From Manis javanica (Eukaryota > Chordata > Mammalia > Pholidota > Manidae), in NCBI RefSeq assembly GCF_040802235.1, contig NC_133166.1, forward strand, positions 8,184,001-8,248,000: a stretch of 64,000 bases of DNA. Reading direction: 5' to 3'. The notes under the pieces are model-generated. The model saw nothing but the letters and a program-made list of their open reading frames with translations, was not told the DNA's origin and did no database searches. Positions 25,810-37,726 of the stretch are shown in pieces. Both the position numbers and the translations under genes were made by a program. Position 1 is the first letter of the stretch, and each line of letters starts with the position of its first letter.

Positions 25810-26760
25810 TATTTGTACCCCAAACCACTCCTCTAGGTCCAACCTTGCATATCCACCTTAATTTTTGATACCCGGACGTTTCAGAAGCATCTCAAATTTA
25901 ACATGCATGTTCAAAAGAAAATCACTAAATTTTCCTCTGCCTGCATCTTTCTTTACCAGTCTGCCCCATCTCATTTAATGGTACCAAAATGCACTATTTT
26001 TCAGACTCAAAGTTTAGGAGTAGATGCTGATTCCTCCCTACTTCAGTACCCATATCCAGCCCATCAGCAAGTCCAGTTGATTCTACTTGTAAAATATATC
26101 TGATTGTGCCCACTTCTCTCCATAGCTACTGTCACCACTCATAGCCAAGTCTAAATTATTATTTTTTTATTTTTTATTTTTTTTAGGAGAACAAGGCAGT
26201 GGCTTTTATTTAAAGATCAAGTGAGAGGACAGAGCTCCTGGCTCATGCCAGGAGGGGACAAGAGAGTCCCCAAGTCTAAATTATTTTAAGAGTCTCCTAA
26301 TCAGATTTCTCCAGTCCATTATCCAGAAAAATGAGCAGCTACAACAACCTTTTCTGGGTTTGAATTGTGCCAGTCATTTGTTTACATCTCCCCAAAGTCT
26401 TTTATTGCACTTTACATCCAAATTCTTTTAAGAGCCTTTAAGATCCTACATGATCTGGCCTTTATTTTATCTTTCCATCCTCATCTTTTGTCACTATCCT
26501 TTCCATTCTTTATGTGCTAGCCATACTTCTCACTTGACTGACTTCTTTTCAATCTTCAGTTTGTTGTTCTTTTCCTAATCAGGAGCCTGCAAAAGTCATC
26601 TTTTAGAGTACTGATCTTTAAGCCCCATGAGTATAGGGAGCATCTATAGCTGTTCTCCCTCGAATATTTAATTCCCAAGAGAGAATTATAGCATAGTGTG
26701 CCTTAAATATTTGCTAAATGAGTTAATGAATAAAAGCCTGGTGTATAATGGGTGCTTGAT
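25810..26760 (+). repeat. L2 LINE fragment, split by a retrocopy
   Basis: Sense L2 3' region ('gtgcccacttctctccatag', then 'gatcctacatgatctggcct', ending 'atatttgctaaatgagttaa'), interrupted by the 109-bp insertion at 26161-26269. Flanking L2 sequence continues on both sides of the duplicated target. Confidence 0.65.
26161..26269 (-). mobile_element. L1-mobilised retrocopy of a polyadenylated transcript 3' end
   Basis: A 109-bp insert flanked by a perfect 16-bp direct repeat (CCAAGTCTAAATTATT at 26145-26160 and 26270-26285). Read on the minus strand it ends with a poly-adenylation signal (AATAAA) about 20 nt before an interrupted A-tail. The target site on the minus strand reads CTT|AAAATAAT, a typical L1 endonuclease site. 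The source transcript is not identified. The short T/C-rich 3' part with AATAAA would fit the R region of an endogenous retroviral LTR transcript or an ordinary mRNA end. Confidence 0.8.
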
Positions 26761-26895
26761 GAAAGAATGATGGTCTTTATCAATGTGCATTGCACGTCTT
26801 TGTTACATTAGTTTCTCCCACTCAATAGATATTTGTTGAGTGAGTTAAATGATTAATAACCTATAACAGGAAGACAATCCTTCAGTTTATTATAT

Positions 26896-26940
26896 AGAGT
26901 ATGTATACATGCACACAAACACATACACACACATACACTG
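26896..26940. repeat. CA-rich microsatellite
   Basis: Interrupted (CA)n with TA and AAA breaks. Confidence 0.75.
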
Positions 26941-28164
26941 TGTCTCAATATGGAGAGTTTGTCTAAAATAACTAAAAAAATGCATGGGATTGATATTAAG
27001 TTTTATTAGTTTGATGGACCACTTCTAGTTTCTCCTAGCATGCTGATGCACTTACATGATAAAAGGAGTTCTGTTTTGATATTACATTTGCTCGTTAACA
27101 TTCTGGATTTAATAAGAAATTATATTTCCTTTTACTTCAGGTGTTTCTTTTTGTCCGTGGTAGAATTCACATGATCATGAGAATAAGCATTGGTACCCAG
27201 TTTCTAGTCTAAGCAAAGTACAAGGAAAGCCTGAGAATTTTTATATAATTTCCCAATTAGAAATTAGTTTAAGTCATTGTTCCCTTCCTGCTTGCCTACG
27301 ATGCCATCCTCCATACCAAAACTGATTTTCCCCCCTCAGTATTGCCAAACACCAGGTTATTCCGGAACATGTAGTTATTTGATGAGGTTTTTATTTTAGC
27401 GTTTGGCACTCTACAGAGGAAGCCTTCCTCTGTTGCCATAAGAAACAATGGAAGGAAATGGTAAAAATGATGGTAGGAGTGGTTAGAACTGTTGTTCAGG
27501 TTACATTCATTTTGTGTCTGGACTTCTATAATTTTTGCAGATCTGTTGAGTTTTGAAAACTGTTAGTATTCTTGAAGAAGCATAATTGCATAAATTCCAG
27601 AAGAAACATCACCTGTCTTGGAAAGGTGATGCTTAAGAAGTTAGTTACTTTAAAACAATTTGAGATCCTTGGCTGGTAGAGATGATAACATACAAAAGAA
27701 GTCTCTTATATAGTCATTTAAATAAATCACTAATTGTCAGTTCCCTTTTACAAATTATGTTAGAATTTGCTGTAGGCAACTTGGGACAAAGTCTCCTTCT
27801 TTTCAGAAGTTTAAGCTGAAATAGATGATTATATTCATAGCTGTACTAAGTCTAAACTCAGTCTGTTTAGAAGTATAGTTCCAGACGTGGATCCTTCCAG
27901 GCCTTTGAGTCTTTGTGATGTGGAAAATTTTTTTCTCTGGATCAGAGATACCGGGCTGATTACTGTGAATTTTATTACAAGACTCTGTAATTACTTTGAA
28001 GACTCTGGAGGACCGAGGGGGTTGCCAAAGAATTTTCTGTCCTCACCACCTAGCCACAGAATGCCCTTGGAAATTTAATAACAGAAAAGGTCATGTCTTG
28101 AATATAGATAGCCTTATTCAATATTCAAGACATTTGCATAATTGATATCTTGTGTTGATTTCCA

Positions 28165-28290
28165 TAAGGGCAACCTAGCAGGTATTATCCCCATTTTTCA
28201 GACGAGGAAATTCTGGTGCTGAGAGGTTAAACAGTTTACTCTTTAATACTTCTTCATAGCAGAACTGGAATTTGAACCTGATTATTCCTT
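28165..28290 (-). repeat. MIR fragment next to the GRM5 coding exon
   Basis: 'aggtattatccccatttttc' and 'agaggttaaacagtttactc' are reverse-complement MIR. It ends about 260 bp upstream of the splice acceptor. Confidence 0.7.
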
Positions 28291-28540
28291 TCTTCAAAAA
28301 CTGGTGCCCATTACACTATGCCTTAATGTCTATTCAGGGGGCATTTTACTCGGGAATATCACAACGCTCTTCCTTCTCTCCTATAGCTCATTTAACTTGG
28401 AAATAACCACATGGCCTCATTTGCTTTTTCCTATCTTATATGGAAGATATTATTTACTTGGAAGGTTATTCAAGTTACCATGCATTACATTTGAAGGGGG
28501 GTACGCAGACTTCTTAAAAAGTAACTTTACCCATTCTATT

Positions 28541-28552
28541 TTTTTTCCCCAG
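28541..28552 (+). promoter_or_regulatory. Splice acceptor of the GRM5 start-codon exon
   Basis: An uninterrupted T/C tract followed by CCCCAG, ending at 28552. It is the only strong acceptor in the 250 nt before the start codon, so it sets the exon start at 28553. Confidence 0.75.
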
Positions 28553-29448
<896 letters not shown>

Positions 29449-30914
29449 TAGGCACTCAAAAGACCCCCTGTTAAAATTTCAGGTTTTGAAGGACTAAAAT
29501 ATTGCTCATTACTTGGTATCGATTGTGGTGCCCAGTTAGTTATAGCAGTAATATCAGAAGAACTGGGTGGCAGATGTCTTATGACATAAATCTAGGCTAA
29601 ACTGAGTGTTTCTGTGGCCATGATTTGGCAAAATGGAAAATTTTTTGGAATATGCATTGTATTATTTGTACTTTGCTCAAAAATGCAGGAAATTTTTAAT
29701 TTTCTAGATCTTCATTGAACACCTCACTTATTTTTTTAATATCTTAAGGTTGCTTCAACTGCATATTGTTTCTGACAGTTAAAGATAGATGCACATAAAT
29801 GCCTATTAAGGACTGAAGGCAGCCAGTTCTGGCCCAGATATGCTATAATAGAAAAATACCACTAGTTTTTACTACTGTTTTTCAAGAGAGTATAGTTAAA
29901 TTTTAAGTGGAGGTATGTATGAATTGATTTTATCCTTATATAGAACAAACTAGGGAAATATGTCTTAAAATTCAACATTAACTTCCTTTGAAATTTATTG
30001 CTTCTTAAGGCTCAAAGCATAATGAGGAAGGAAAATATCAGTGAGTTTTTATAACAGTTTATAGTACTAGCCCCTTTTATGGTTTATGGTGTTTTTAAAA
30101 TGTTTTTGTATACATCTTCTGTTAGTTCTTGACCCAGGCTGTTTGGGATTGTTTTGGTTTGACTGACAGAGGTTAAGTGATCCAAATTCATGAAATCATC
30201 CTCCTGCAGCAACATACTGCATATTCTAAGCACTACAGAATGTAAAAGAAGGTACAAAATACTTCTTACATTTCATTGAATCATTCTGAGAATTCATTTT
30301 GAGATTTAAAAAAATCTTGCAATAACACTGTCAATGTAGTCCAAACAATCCAATTCTGTATAAAATTTGGGGTTGAGTTATTGGGAAATTAATGAAATGA
30401 GCAGAGTGAGCCTACTTCAGAGGTTGATAACCAATCAATCAGATATAGCAAACTTTTCATTATCAAATAGCATAATAAGGATTTTACTGTATGGCCACTC
30501 TTAAATATCAGAGCTGCACAAAAATGGAATGGGTGTCTGCACTGGAGTGAGACTTCTATGCCTTAGTAAATTTTCACATTTAAGTTTATCATGTACTTAC
30601 AGAGACGTTGATATGTAGAGCTTTTGAGCAGTGGATAGGTGACTGGACTGGGAGATGTTTGAATTTTTTTCTAATGCTGATTTTTATTAAAAAACTGCTA
30701 CGTAATTTGATTCTTACAACAAACCAGTGGTAGTCCAGGTATTTTATTCCATTTTGAAATACAAATGCTTTAGAGTTAAAATAATTCATCCAATATGTAC
30801 CTAATAGCAATTTCAGAGCCAGGAGTGGGGCTCATAGCTATGGACTTCTAGTTTAGTGTCCTATTATAATTTAACAGAATCCAGTGTAATCACAGCCCAG
30901 AGATATATTTATGC

Positions 30915-31200
30915 AACACGTATTTGTTAAGCACAAACATATGCACAGCCCTCTGATAGACCTGTGAAGGACAGCCCCATGTTTTATATATCACTACCCT
31001 CAGTGGGCATGCAGTCTGGCAAAGGAGATGAGGCATGGCTTAAGACTTACATAACAGTAATTAGGATGACAATAAATTATAAATATGTCTCTGAAGTAGG
31101 AGGGAGAAAAAAATCAAGTCCTGCTCTGTGGTGATGGAGGCCATGGTGGAACTCTTCAGGAGGGAAATGCAAATAGACAGTTGAAACTCTGCATGAAGAA
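30915..31200 (-). repeat. L2 LINE fragment
   Basis: 'caacacgtatttgttaagca' and 'gtgggcatgcagtctggcaa' are reverse-complement L2 3' end. Confidence 0.55.
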
Positions 31201-31519
31201 TACTAATAATTGGTAAAAATTAAGATGGGGTGGGTTTCCAGTAAAGGACATGAGGAAATACGAGAAGGCAAGTAAAAAATATGATGACAAACTGCCTTAC
31301 TTTGGTTTGCCTCAAATAAATAGTTTTAGTTTGCCTCAAATAAGTCATAAATCTAATCAGGGACTTCAGAAAAGTAGGGCTTGGCTGCTTTGTGGGAGGT
31401 GCCAGCTAATCCAAGATTATGTTCTAAGAGAAACTCATTGACATGACCATTGGCTTTTACTAATTTAAACTTTTGTTAAACCTAAATGTATAATAACAGT
31501 GATCTAATAAAATTATTAT

Positions 31520-31880
31520 GACCTATGACCTATCCATACAATGTATTATTACATAGCTATTAAAATGAATGAAGTGTTTTATAGGTAATGACGTAATAAT
31601 GATCATCTCTAAGATCTTTTTAAGTGAAAAAGCATGGTGCAGTTTTGTATACTAGTATGTTATTTGTGTAAAAATGGGTTTATATAAACTATTTGATTGG
31701 TATTTATGGACTTGTCTTAGAGAAGAGCAAAACTGGTAATAGTTGCTCCTTCTGTGGAGGAGATCTAAGTAGTTGGAGGTACTGCTACTAAGTAATTACG
31801 TGGGGTGGAAGAGGTCTACTTTTCATGTATGCCTCTTACATGCAAACATTTGAAGTTGTGTATTACCAGCATAAATTACC
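31520..31880 (+). repeat. Old L1-type 3' fragment
   Basis: 'atgtattattacatagctat', 'agcatggtgcagttttgtat' and 'gttatttgtgtaaaaatggg' are degraded L1M-like phrases in sense orientation. A 112-codon frame starting just after (31909) has no ATG at its first codon and no recognisable domain. Confidence 0.55.
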
Positions 31881-33929
31881 TATTCTGATATGACAATTAA
31901 AATATATATTGTATCTGTTGGGCAAAAAAAATAAGCCATTGAAAATTCCATTGCCAGATTTAGGCAAATTTAATTATTTTGCCAAAAACAGGCCAATAGA
32001 CATTTTGTTGCCAAACCCTGGCAAATATTTGGATGACACCACCAAGATCCAAGAGAGAACAAACTTCAAGTACGAACATGAAAAGGTTAGAAGACCTACC
32101 CTTTGGCTTATTGGTTTATGTGGTTTAGTCAAGAAGTATTTATATTGCTTTTATCTCAAGCATGTGGGTAATGAGGTTATGTGGTGTTATGTCTTACAAT
32201 TTATCACTATCGATATAGGAGCAGTGGTAGGAAGTTTTGTGAGGTGAGACTCACCTCCAGGTCAGAAGAGTGCTTGATGTAATGAGATGCAGCTCCGTCG
32301 GCTACTGTGGAAGCTCCCTGAGGTAGTGCCTGGTTTTGTTTTCTCTACGTTTAGGAAGTCCCTGTGGGATTTTCCATGAAATGACAACACTGTCTCTTAC
32401 TTCAACCTCTTTCTTTGCCTGGATTGGGGCAATTCTCTCTAGCTGTAGATCACTTAGCCCCAGAATCTCAGACTTATTTTCATGTCCTGTTAACTATGTT
32501 CCTTTGCTCACTTGATATTCCTCTTTCTTGGAGAGTATGGAAATTTCCAAATGTTTTCACATGAGGCATTTAAGTCTTTGAAAAGATATTTTCCCATTTT
32601 CAAAAAAGTCTTTATTCCCCCCCCCTCCAAAAATGCCTATTCATTTTATACTTAAGCACAGCATTCCTGTGTCACTCAGGCCTCTTGGCAGGTCTCACAA
32701 TAAGACATTCCTTAAAAGAAGCATGTACTGTCACAGAATTCCAGAGGCGAGCACAGGGGACCTGGGTTTCAGTTTCAGTGTTAATCTCTTACACTTGCTA
32801 TGGCCTTGATTTATGCTTTCTGTAGGCTACAGACCTGTGGCTTGTTGCCTTATGCAGAAATGGTGCCTAAGCTTTCTAGGCAAAGAGACTAATTGTATGA
32901 AAACATAAAAAGGGAAAAAAGAAAGGAATTTTTTTTTAACATGGACTACATTAGATTTTTGACTGTATGTGGGAAAGGAACATGAAATGACTCAGAAGAA
33001 AAAATATTGCTCCTCTTAAATGAGTCAACCCAGTCAGCACTCTCTCTGCCCTGAGAAAATTTAAGGGTCCTTTGCCTCAGTGCCTCTGCAAGCCTTGGTA
33101 TGTGTGTCCGTTACGGCAGAGGATCAGTGGTACTTGCCCGTGCAGAGGGATGGCAGAGGGATGGCTTTGATGGTTTCCTTTGCTTTGTAACTTGATAGCT
33201 CCCTTCCTCTCCATGCAGCACTGGCCTTGTGACTGCTTTGGTCAAAAAAATAATTGATGGAAGTGAGGACTTTCTTCCTAGTCTGTCTGTCTTGTAACAC
33301 TGTCATCACCATGTGAAGGGTAAGAGCCACCCCAGTTTTCCAGATGAGTCCATCCTGACTTTCACTATGGGAGAGCATAGTTGCTTTCCTGACTCAGACT
33401 TCATTCAGTCACATATGGTGCCTAGCTGAAGCCATAAACGTTACCCAATTAACCATAAATTAATGAGCAATCGTAAATACCTTCAAAACAGAGCCCAGTA
33501 TAAGTATATTCATCCCAGTGACTTTAAACTCTATTTCCTGCCCCCTATGTTGGATACTACTACAACGTTTATGCTTCAAAATCAAAATGAAATAAACTAA
33601 CATGCTTTAATATTCTTGAGATTTAAATGTGCAATAAAACAGAATGTATTATTTTCATAAATGTGAAGTAAATTCTGTGGGCAAGAAGGAAAATTTAAAG
33701 TGCTTCACCTATACTCCTATAGCTAGAGATTCAGTAATTCGCTTAAAGCCTGAATGCTTTGGACAATCAAACGCTTGCATACATTCCATTATTACATGCG
33801 TCTTCTTAATCTAGTTCACTTTCGTAGAGAAAAATAATTACATGTTGGATTTTATACAGAAAACCATGCCTATTGCATTTAATGGATGACTTAGAGGATA
33901 GTCTTACTTCACAATGTTGCTGACTTTGA

Positions 33930-34025
33930 CACTCCACTGTACATCTCCAGGGCCTCCCAGAGTGCTTAGCACATAATAGGTGCTCAAAGATTATCTGCTG
34001 AATGGATGAATTTGTGTCAGCACAG
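33930..34025 (+). repeat. L2 3' end
   Basis: 'catctccagggcctcccaga' with 'gtgcttagcacataataggt' and 'tgctgaatggatgaat' is a well-kept L2 terminus. Confidence 0.8.
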
Positions 34026-34029
34026 AACC

Positions 34030-34990
34030 TAGCTTACTATTTTTTTAATATATAGCATGTGGATAAATAGCAGACACTTGTAATTTTTCACAGTTATGCT
34101 TCTTTATAAAAATGAGGTGCCAAAATGCCTCCCTTGATTAATTGTAAAATGTGATTCACACCTCAATCCCTTTTTCGTTTGCACTGCTTCTTGAATTATT
34201 TCCATCTAATGATATAGGAATGCTAATTTTTTCTAGCAAAAAGAATGTCAGTGATGCTCTGAAAAACAGCAGTACGCTGTACTGATAATACAACAAATCA
34301 AGTTTTCATTGAAAGACTTCCGGTGAGATACACAGTGTACGTGCTCAGTTTAACTTTTAAAAAGTGCTAACATGCTTTTCCCATCCCATTTTTTTCTTAC
34401 TAATTGTATCAGGGAAACAATTTAATCTGTAGAGATGAGAAATGTCAGTGTGGGCCCTACTGAGTATTCTTTAAAAGGCTTTCATTTTGTTTCTCCAGCA
34501 GCAGAATGGTATTGAGAGATGAGATAAATTCCAAGATGACCATGAGACTGATTCAGACATGCAAGCCCCTGTGAGCTTTTAGAATGTTAACCTGGAAGGG
34601 CCTCGGTGTGCCTTTAATCTAATGGAAACAGAGAGAGTAAGGGCAATTAATGTGACATTCCTTGTACATCACTGAAACTTAGTTATGGAGTTGGGTCTTG
34701 GAACTCAAGATTCCGGCCCAGAATTCTGTTTTTATATCGTCGGTGGGGATAATTTCTCAAGTTGTTTTTTGCCCTCACATTCCTTCTCCATATCATTGCT
34801 TCATTCCTTCCTCTGTCATCCAAATGATGCCAATCTGCTGAAGGTTTTAATGCTTCTCTGAAATGGCAGGAACCACGAGTGAATTCATTCATGGAACAAT
34901 TAGCTTTTGGAAATGCTACAATCCCTTTGACCCGACTTGTAAACTAGATGACGTGCTTCTTTGCCTGGGTCCTATTGAAGGTTTGTGGAA
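34030..34990. other. Repeat-free intronic stretch, candidate conserved non-coding DNA
   Basis: No repeat family is recognisable over about 950 bp. It contains several ATTA/TAAT cores ('gattaattg', 'caattaatgtgacattcc') typical of homeodomain-type enhancers. Conservation cannot be judged from one sequence. Confidence 0.25.
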
Positions 34991-36417
34991 ACTTTGAAGG
35001 ATTTACCTTTGCTTCACAAAAATTCTGAAAAGTAATGACCCGTCCTAGAAATCTTTGTGATTATGGATTGATTGGATAATTATATTTCTTACCCTGCCCT
35101 AATAATATGTAAGATCCAGAGGCTTTTAGGTGGATTCTTCATTAAATTAGAACATGGACCCATAATCTGAGAAGTACAGTGACAATCTTAATAATAAAGA
35201 AGCAATGTTCTGCATGCATCTGAACTTTCCCCCTTTGTATTGGCACAGCGTGGCTTCAAGGAAAAGTGGAATGCACTTCTGATTCTTTTCCCTTCCCTAG
35301 GAAACAAGAAAACACTTTTTGTTTCCCCACCGAGAAAATCTTTTGAGCATATTTTATGTATCTTTTTCTCAAGCTTTGAATATAGCACCTGTCCTTGTTC
35401 TGATGGAAAGAATGAATTACAGTAAAAAGAAGATAAATTAAGAAGGAAGCTTAAGGCAGTGAGTTGACCTCACAGAAGACCTTTTAATGAGTCTGTTGAT
35501 GAGTACAGACAGTATCTGGCTGTTTCTATTCACATCTCCACTGCAGACTCCACACTCCTTCCTTCAGATGCCAGTTATAGGAAGAAGCAGTATGGTACAT
35601 ATTTTTTTAGAGCAGGAGAACATATTGTTAAATGATGTACCCTTATGTATGAAACACTTCTTTGGGAATTCATCAGGACTGGGAGTTATGAAATCTCATT
35701 TGGCACGTTTGCAAATGCTCCAGAAAGACTTTTCAATTTAACAAATGTTGAGGAGACTTTTTGGCAAGAGTTAAGATAGTCAAATATGTGTTCGTTTGAG
35801 AGGACTTCAAAATGAGAAGTCACACCCCAATAATGCATTTTGTGCATCAATTATCGCACACAAAGCTTTAAAAAGGAAGAGGTTGTCTAGTCAGTTCTTT
35901 TTCAAAAAGCACATCATAACCCACGAGTTACTTGTAAAACCAATTTAGTGGGCTGAGACAGGTAGTTAATATAGAGTAGAATAAATTAGGATAAAGTAGA
36001 ATATAAATATCAGAGTGTATTCATGATAGTAAGAATAGGTATTGTTTTGTAAATTTTTATTTTAGTTACACATGGTCATATGTGTACAATGGGTTACCAT
36101 TTAAAATATATCTCTTACTATGTCTTAAAGCTTAAAAGAATACTTAAAAGAAACTTACTCTACTTTCTCCTTAACAGGGTTAATAAATTTTTTTCTGGAG
36201 AAATGCAATCCACCCACACAGGAATATTGTTCCAAGACATTGTCATTTGGTTTGTCTCTCCCAGATGGATGGGTTTTAAGAATTCCAAGGCATCCATGCT
36301 GGGAAATGATAGGGACTTTGAGCAAATATAGATAATTAATATATTGTTGATAAATGGCATAAGCATTAATATAGGACAGTGGTGAGAACAATGGAAGTTG
36401 GAGGCAAGTTCCTAGTG

Positions 36418-36605
36418 TTTTTATTGAAGTATAGTTTGTGTATATATATATAATATTGGTTTCAAGTACAACACAGTGATTCGACAGTGACCTACCTCAT
36501 TAAATCCTCACTCCAATTAGTGCAGTTACTGTCCATCAACATAGATGTTACAGAATCATTAACTATATGCTCCATGCTTCATTTCTATCTAGTCCTCCTG
36601 ATTTT
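36418..36605 (-). mobile_element. L1 3' end, minus orientation
   Basis: 'ttttattgaagtatagtttg' and 'ggtttcaagtacaacacagt', then 'gattcgacagtga' and 'cagttactgtccatcaacat'. It shows the L1 3' UTR pattern seen in Laurasiatheria and shares the 'gtccatca' module with the copy at 5478. A (TA)n run (36439-36452) sits inside. Confidence 0.7.
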
Positions 36606-37209
36606 TATCAGAGATCAAGACAAGACTGGAGATATTTTATTTTTTTAATGTCCCACTACAGTGCTGGAAGATATTAATTATAATTTTGGTATTAAAAGTT
36701 TACATGTAACAAATTAATGTTGTCTAAACTAACTCTGCCCAACACACACATTTACATAAATGCATGAAATACAATGTGATGTATTTATTCGTAAGAGGGT
36801 ATATTCCTTGGTTATATTAAACAAATCATGGTGTACCGCATGTGAAGAGGTGTGTAATAAGGCACAAGTTTAAACGTAGGGACAGTCTTCTTACAGTTTT
36901 CTCTGAGTTTCCCAAGGATGATAAGTTTAATCTCATTTGATGTGTAGTCAAGTCTAAATCTAAGCTCTTCGGAGAATGGGAAAATCAGGCCATATACCAT
37001 TAGTAAAATAAAGTGAGGTAAGATATGAGAGAGCACTTTTAAAAGTTACCATCATTCCATGAAATGAGTAAGCTACAGTTCCATGAAACAGGTAAGCTAC
37101 AGTGGAATCCTGACCTTAAATTCACAGTTCATTGCAAAGACATCTCAGGAATCTACATTTCCTGACGCTTTGGAGTCATTCTACTTAAGTAGAATCACGA
37201 TCACTGGCA

Positions 37210-37390
37210 AGTTTGAGTAAAAATCCTGATTAATATTCTTGCTAGTGGAAGGACTTTGGACAAGCCACTGAATTCAGTTTCCTAATTGTTTATCTGAGAT
37301 AATAATATCATAAGACTGTCGTGGAAAAGTAGGGATGAAGCACTTAGTGTCAAGGGTGGCATAGTAAGTACTCAGTAAGTATCTTCTAAA
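37210..37390 (+). repeat. MIR SINE
   Basis: 'ggacaagccactgaattcag', 'tttcctaattgtttatctga' and 'catagtaagtactcagtaag' follow MIR order. Confidence 0.7.
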
Positions 37391-37711
37391 TTAGCCTGCC
37401 AAGGACTTGCCTTTTCTTGGAAAAAAACCCATAAGTATATTTCAATTTGTTTGCTTAGTTAAAATTGATTACTGAATACATTACAGAATTAGTCAGGAAA
37501 GAGACCAGTAAATGTCGTGAGTTTTAGATCCCTAACAATTTTCCATTTGGTAGTTAGGCTTGAAATCATGTAGTACAACAGAGGGTGTTCAGTGCTTTGA
37601 TGCAATTATAACTAGATCTTCTAATCTCTCCTTCAGTTGCTGAGAAACATTATGGTGTAGTAGGATGAACAAAGTCTAGAAGGTCCCAGAGCTAGACTAT
37701 TAGCATGGTTA

Positions 37712-37726
37712 TGTGTGTGTGTGTGT
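37712..37726. repeat. (TG)n microsatellite
   Basis: A short uninterrupted TG run, seven units. Confidence 0.9.

Larger units (their letters stand above)
14601..28552 (+). other. GRM5 intron 1 (candidate)
   Basis: About 13.95 kb between donor GTAAGC at 14601 and the polypyrimidine/acceptor TTTTTTTTCCCCAG ending at 28552. It contains the repeats listed below. The stretches 15300-17290, 18000-18790, 19450-21120 and 26960-28160 hold no feature I can name. Confidence 0.55.

Noticed and set aside
31909-32247. 112-codon + strand open frame
   Set aside because: It begins without ATG, overlaps the edge of an old LINE fragment, and shows no domain or codon bias.
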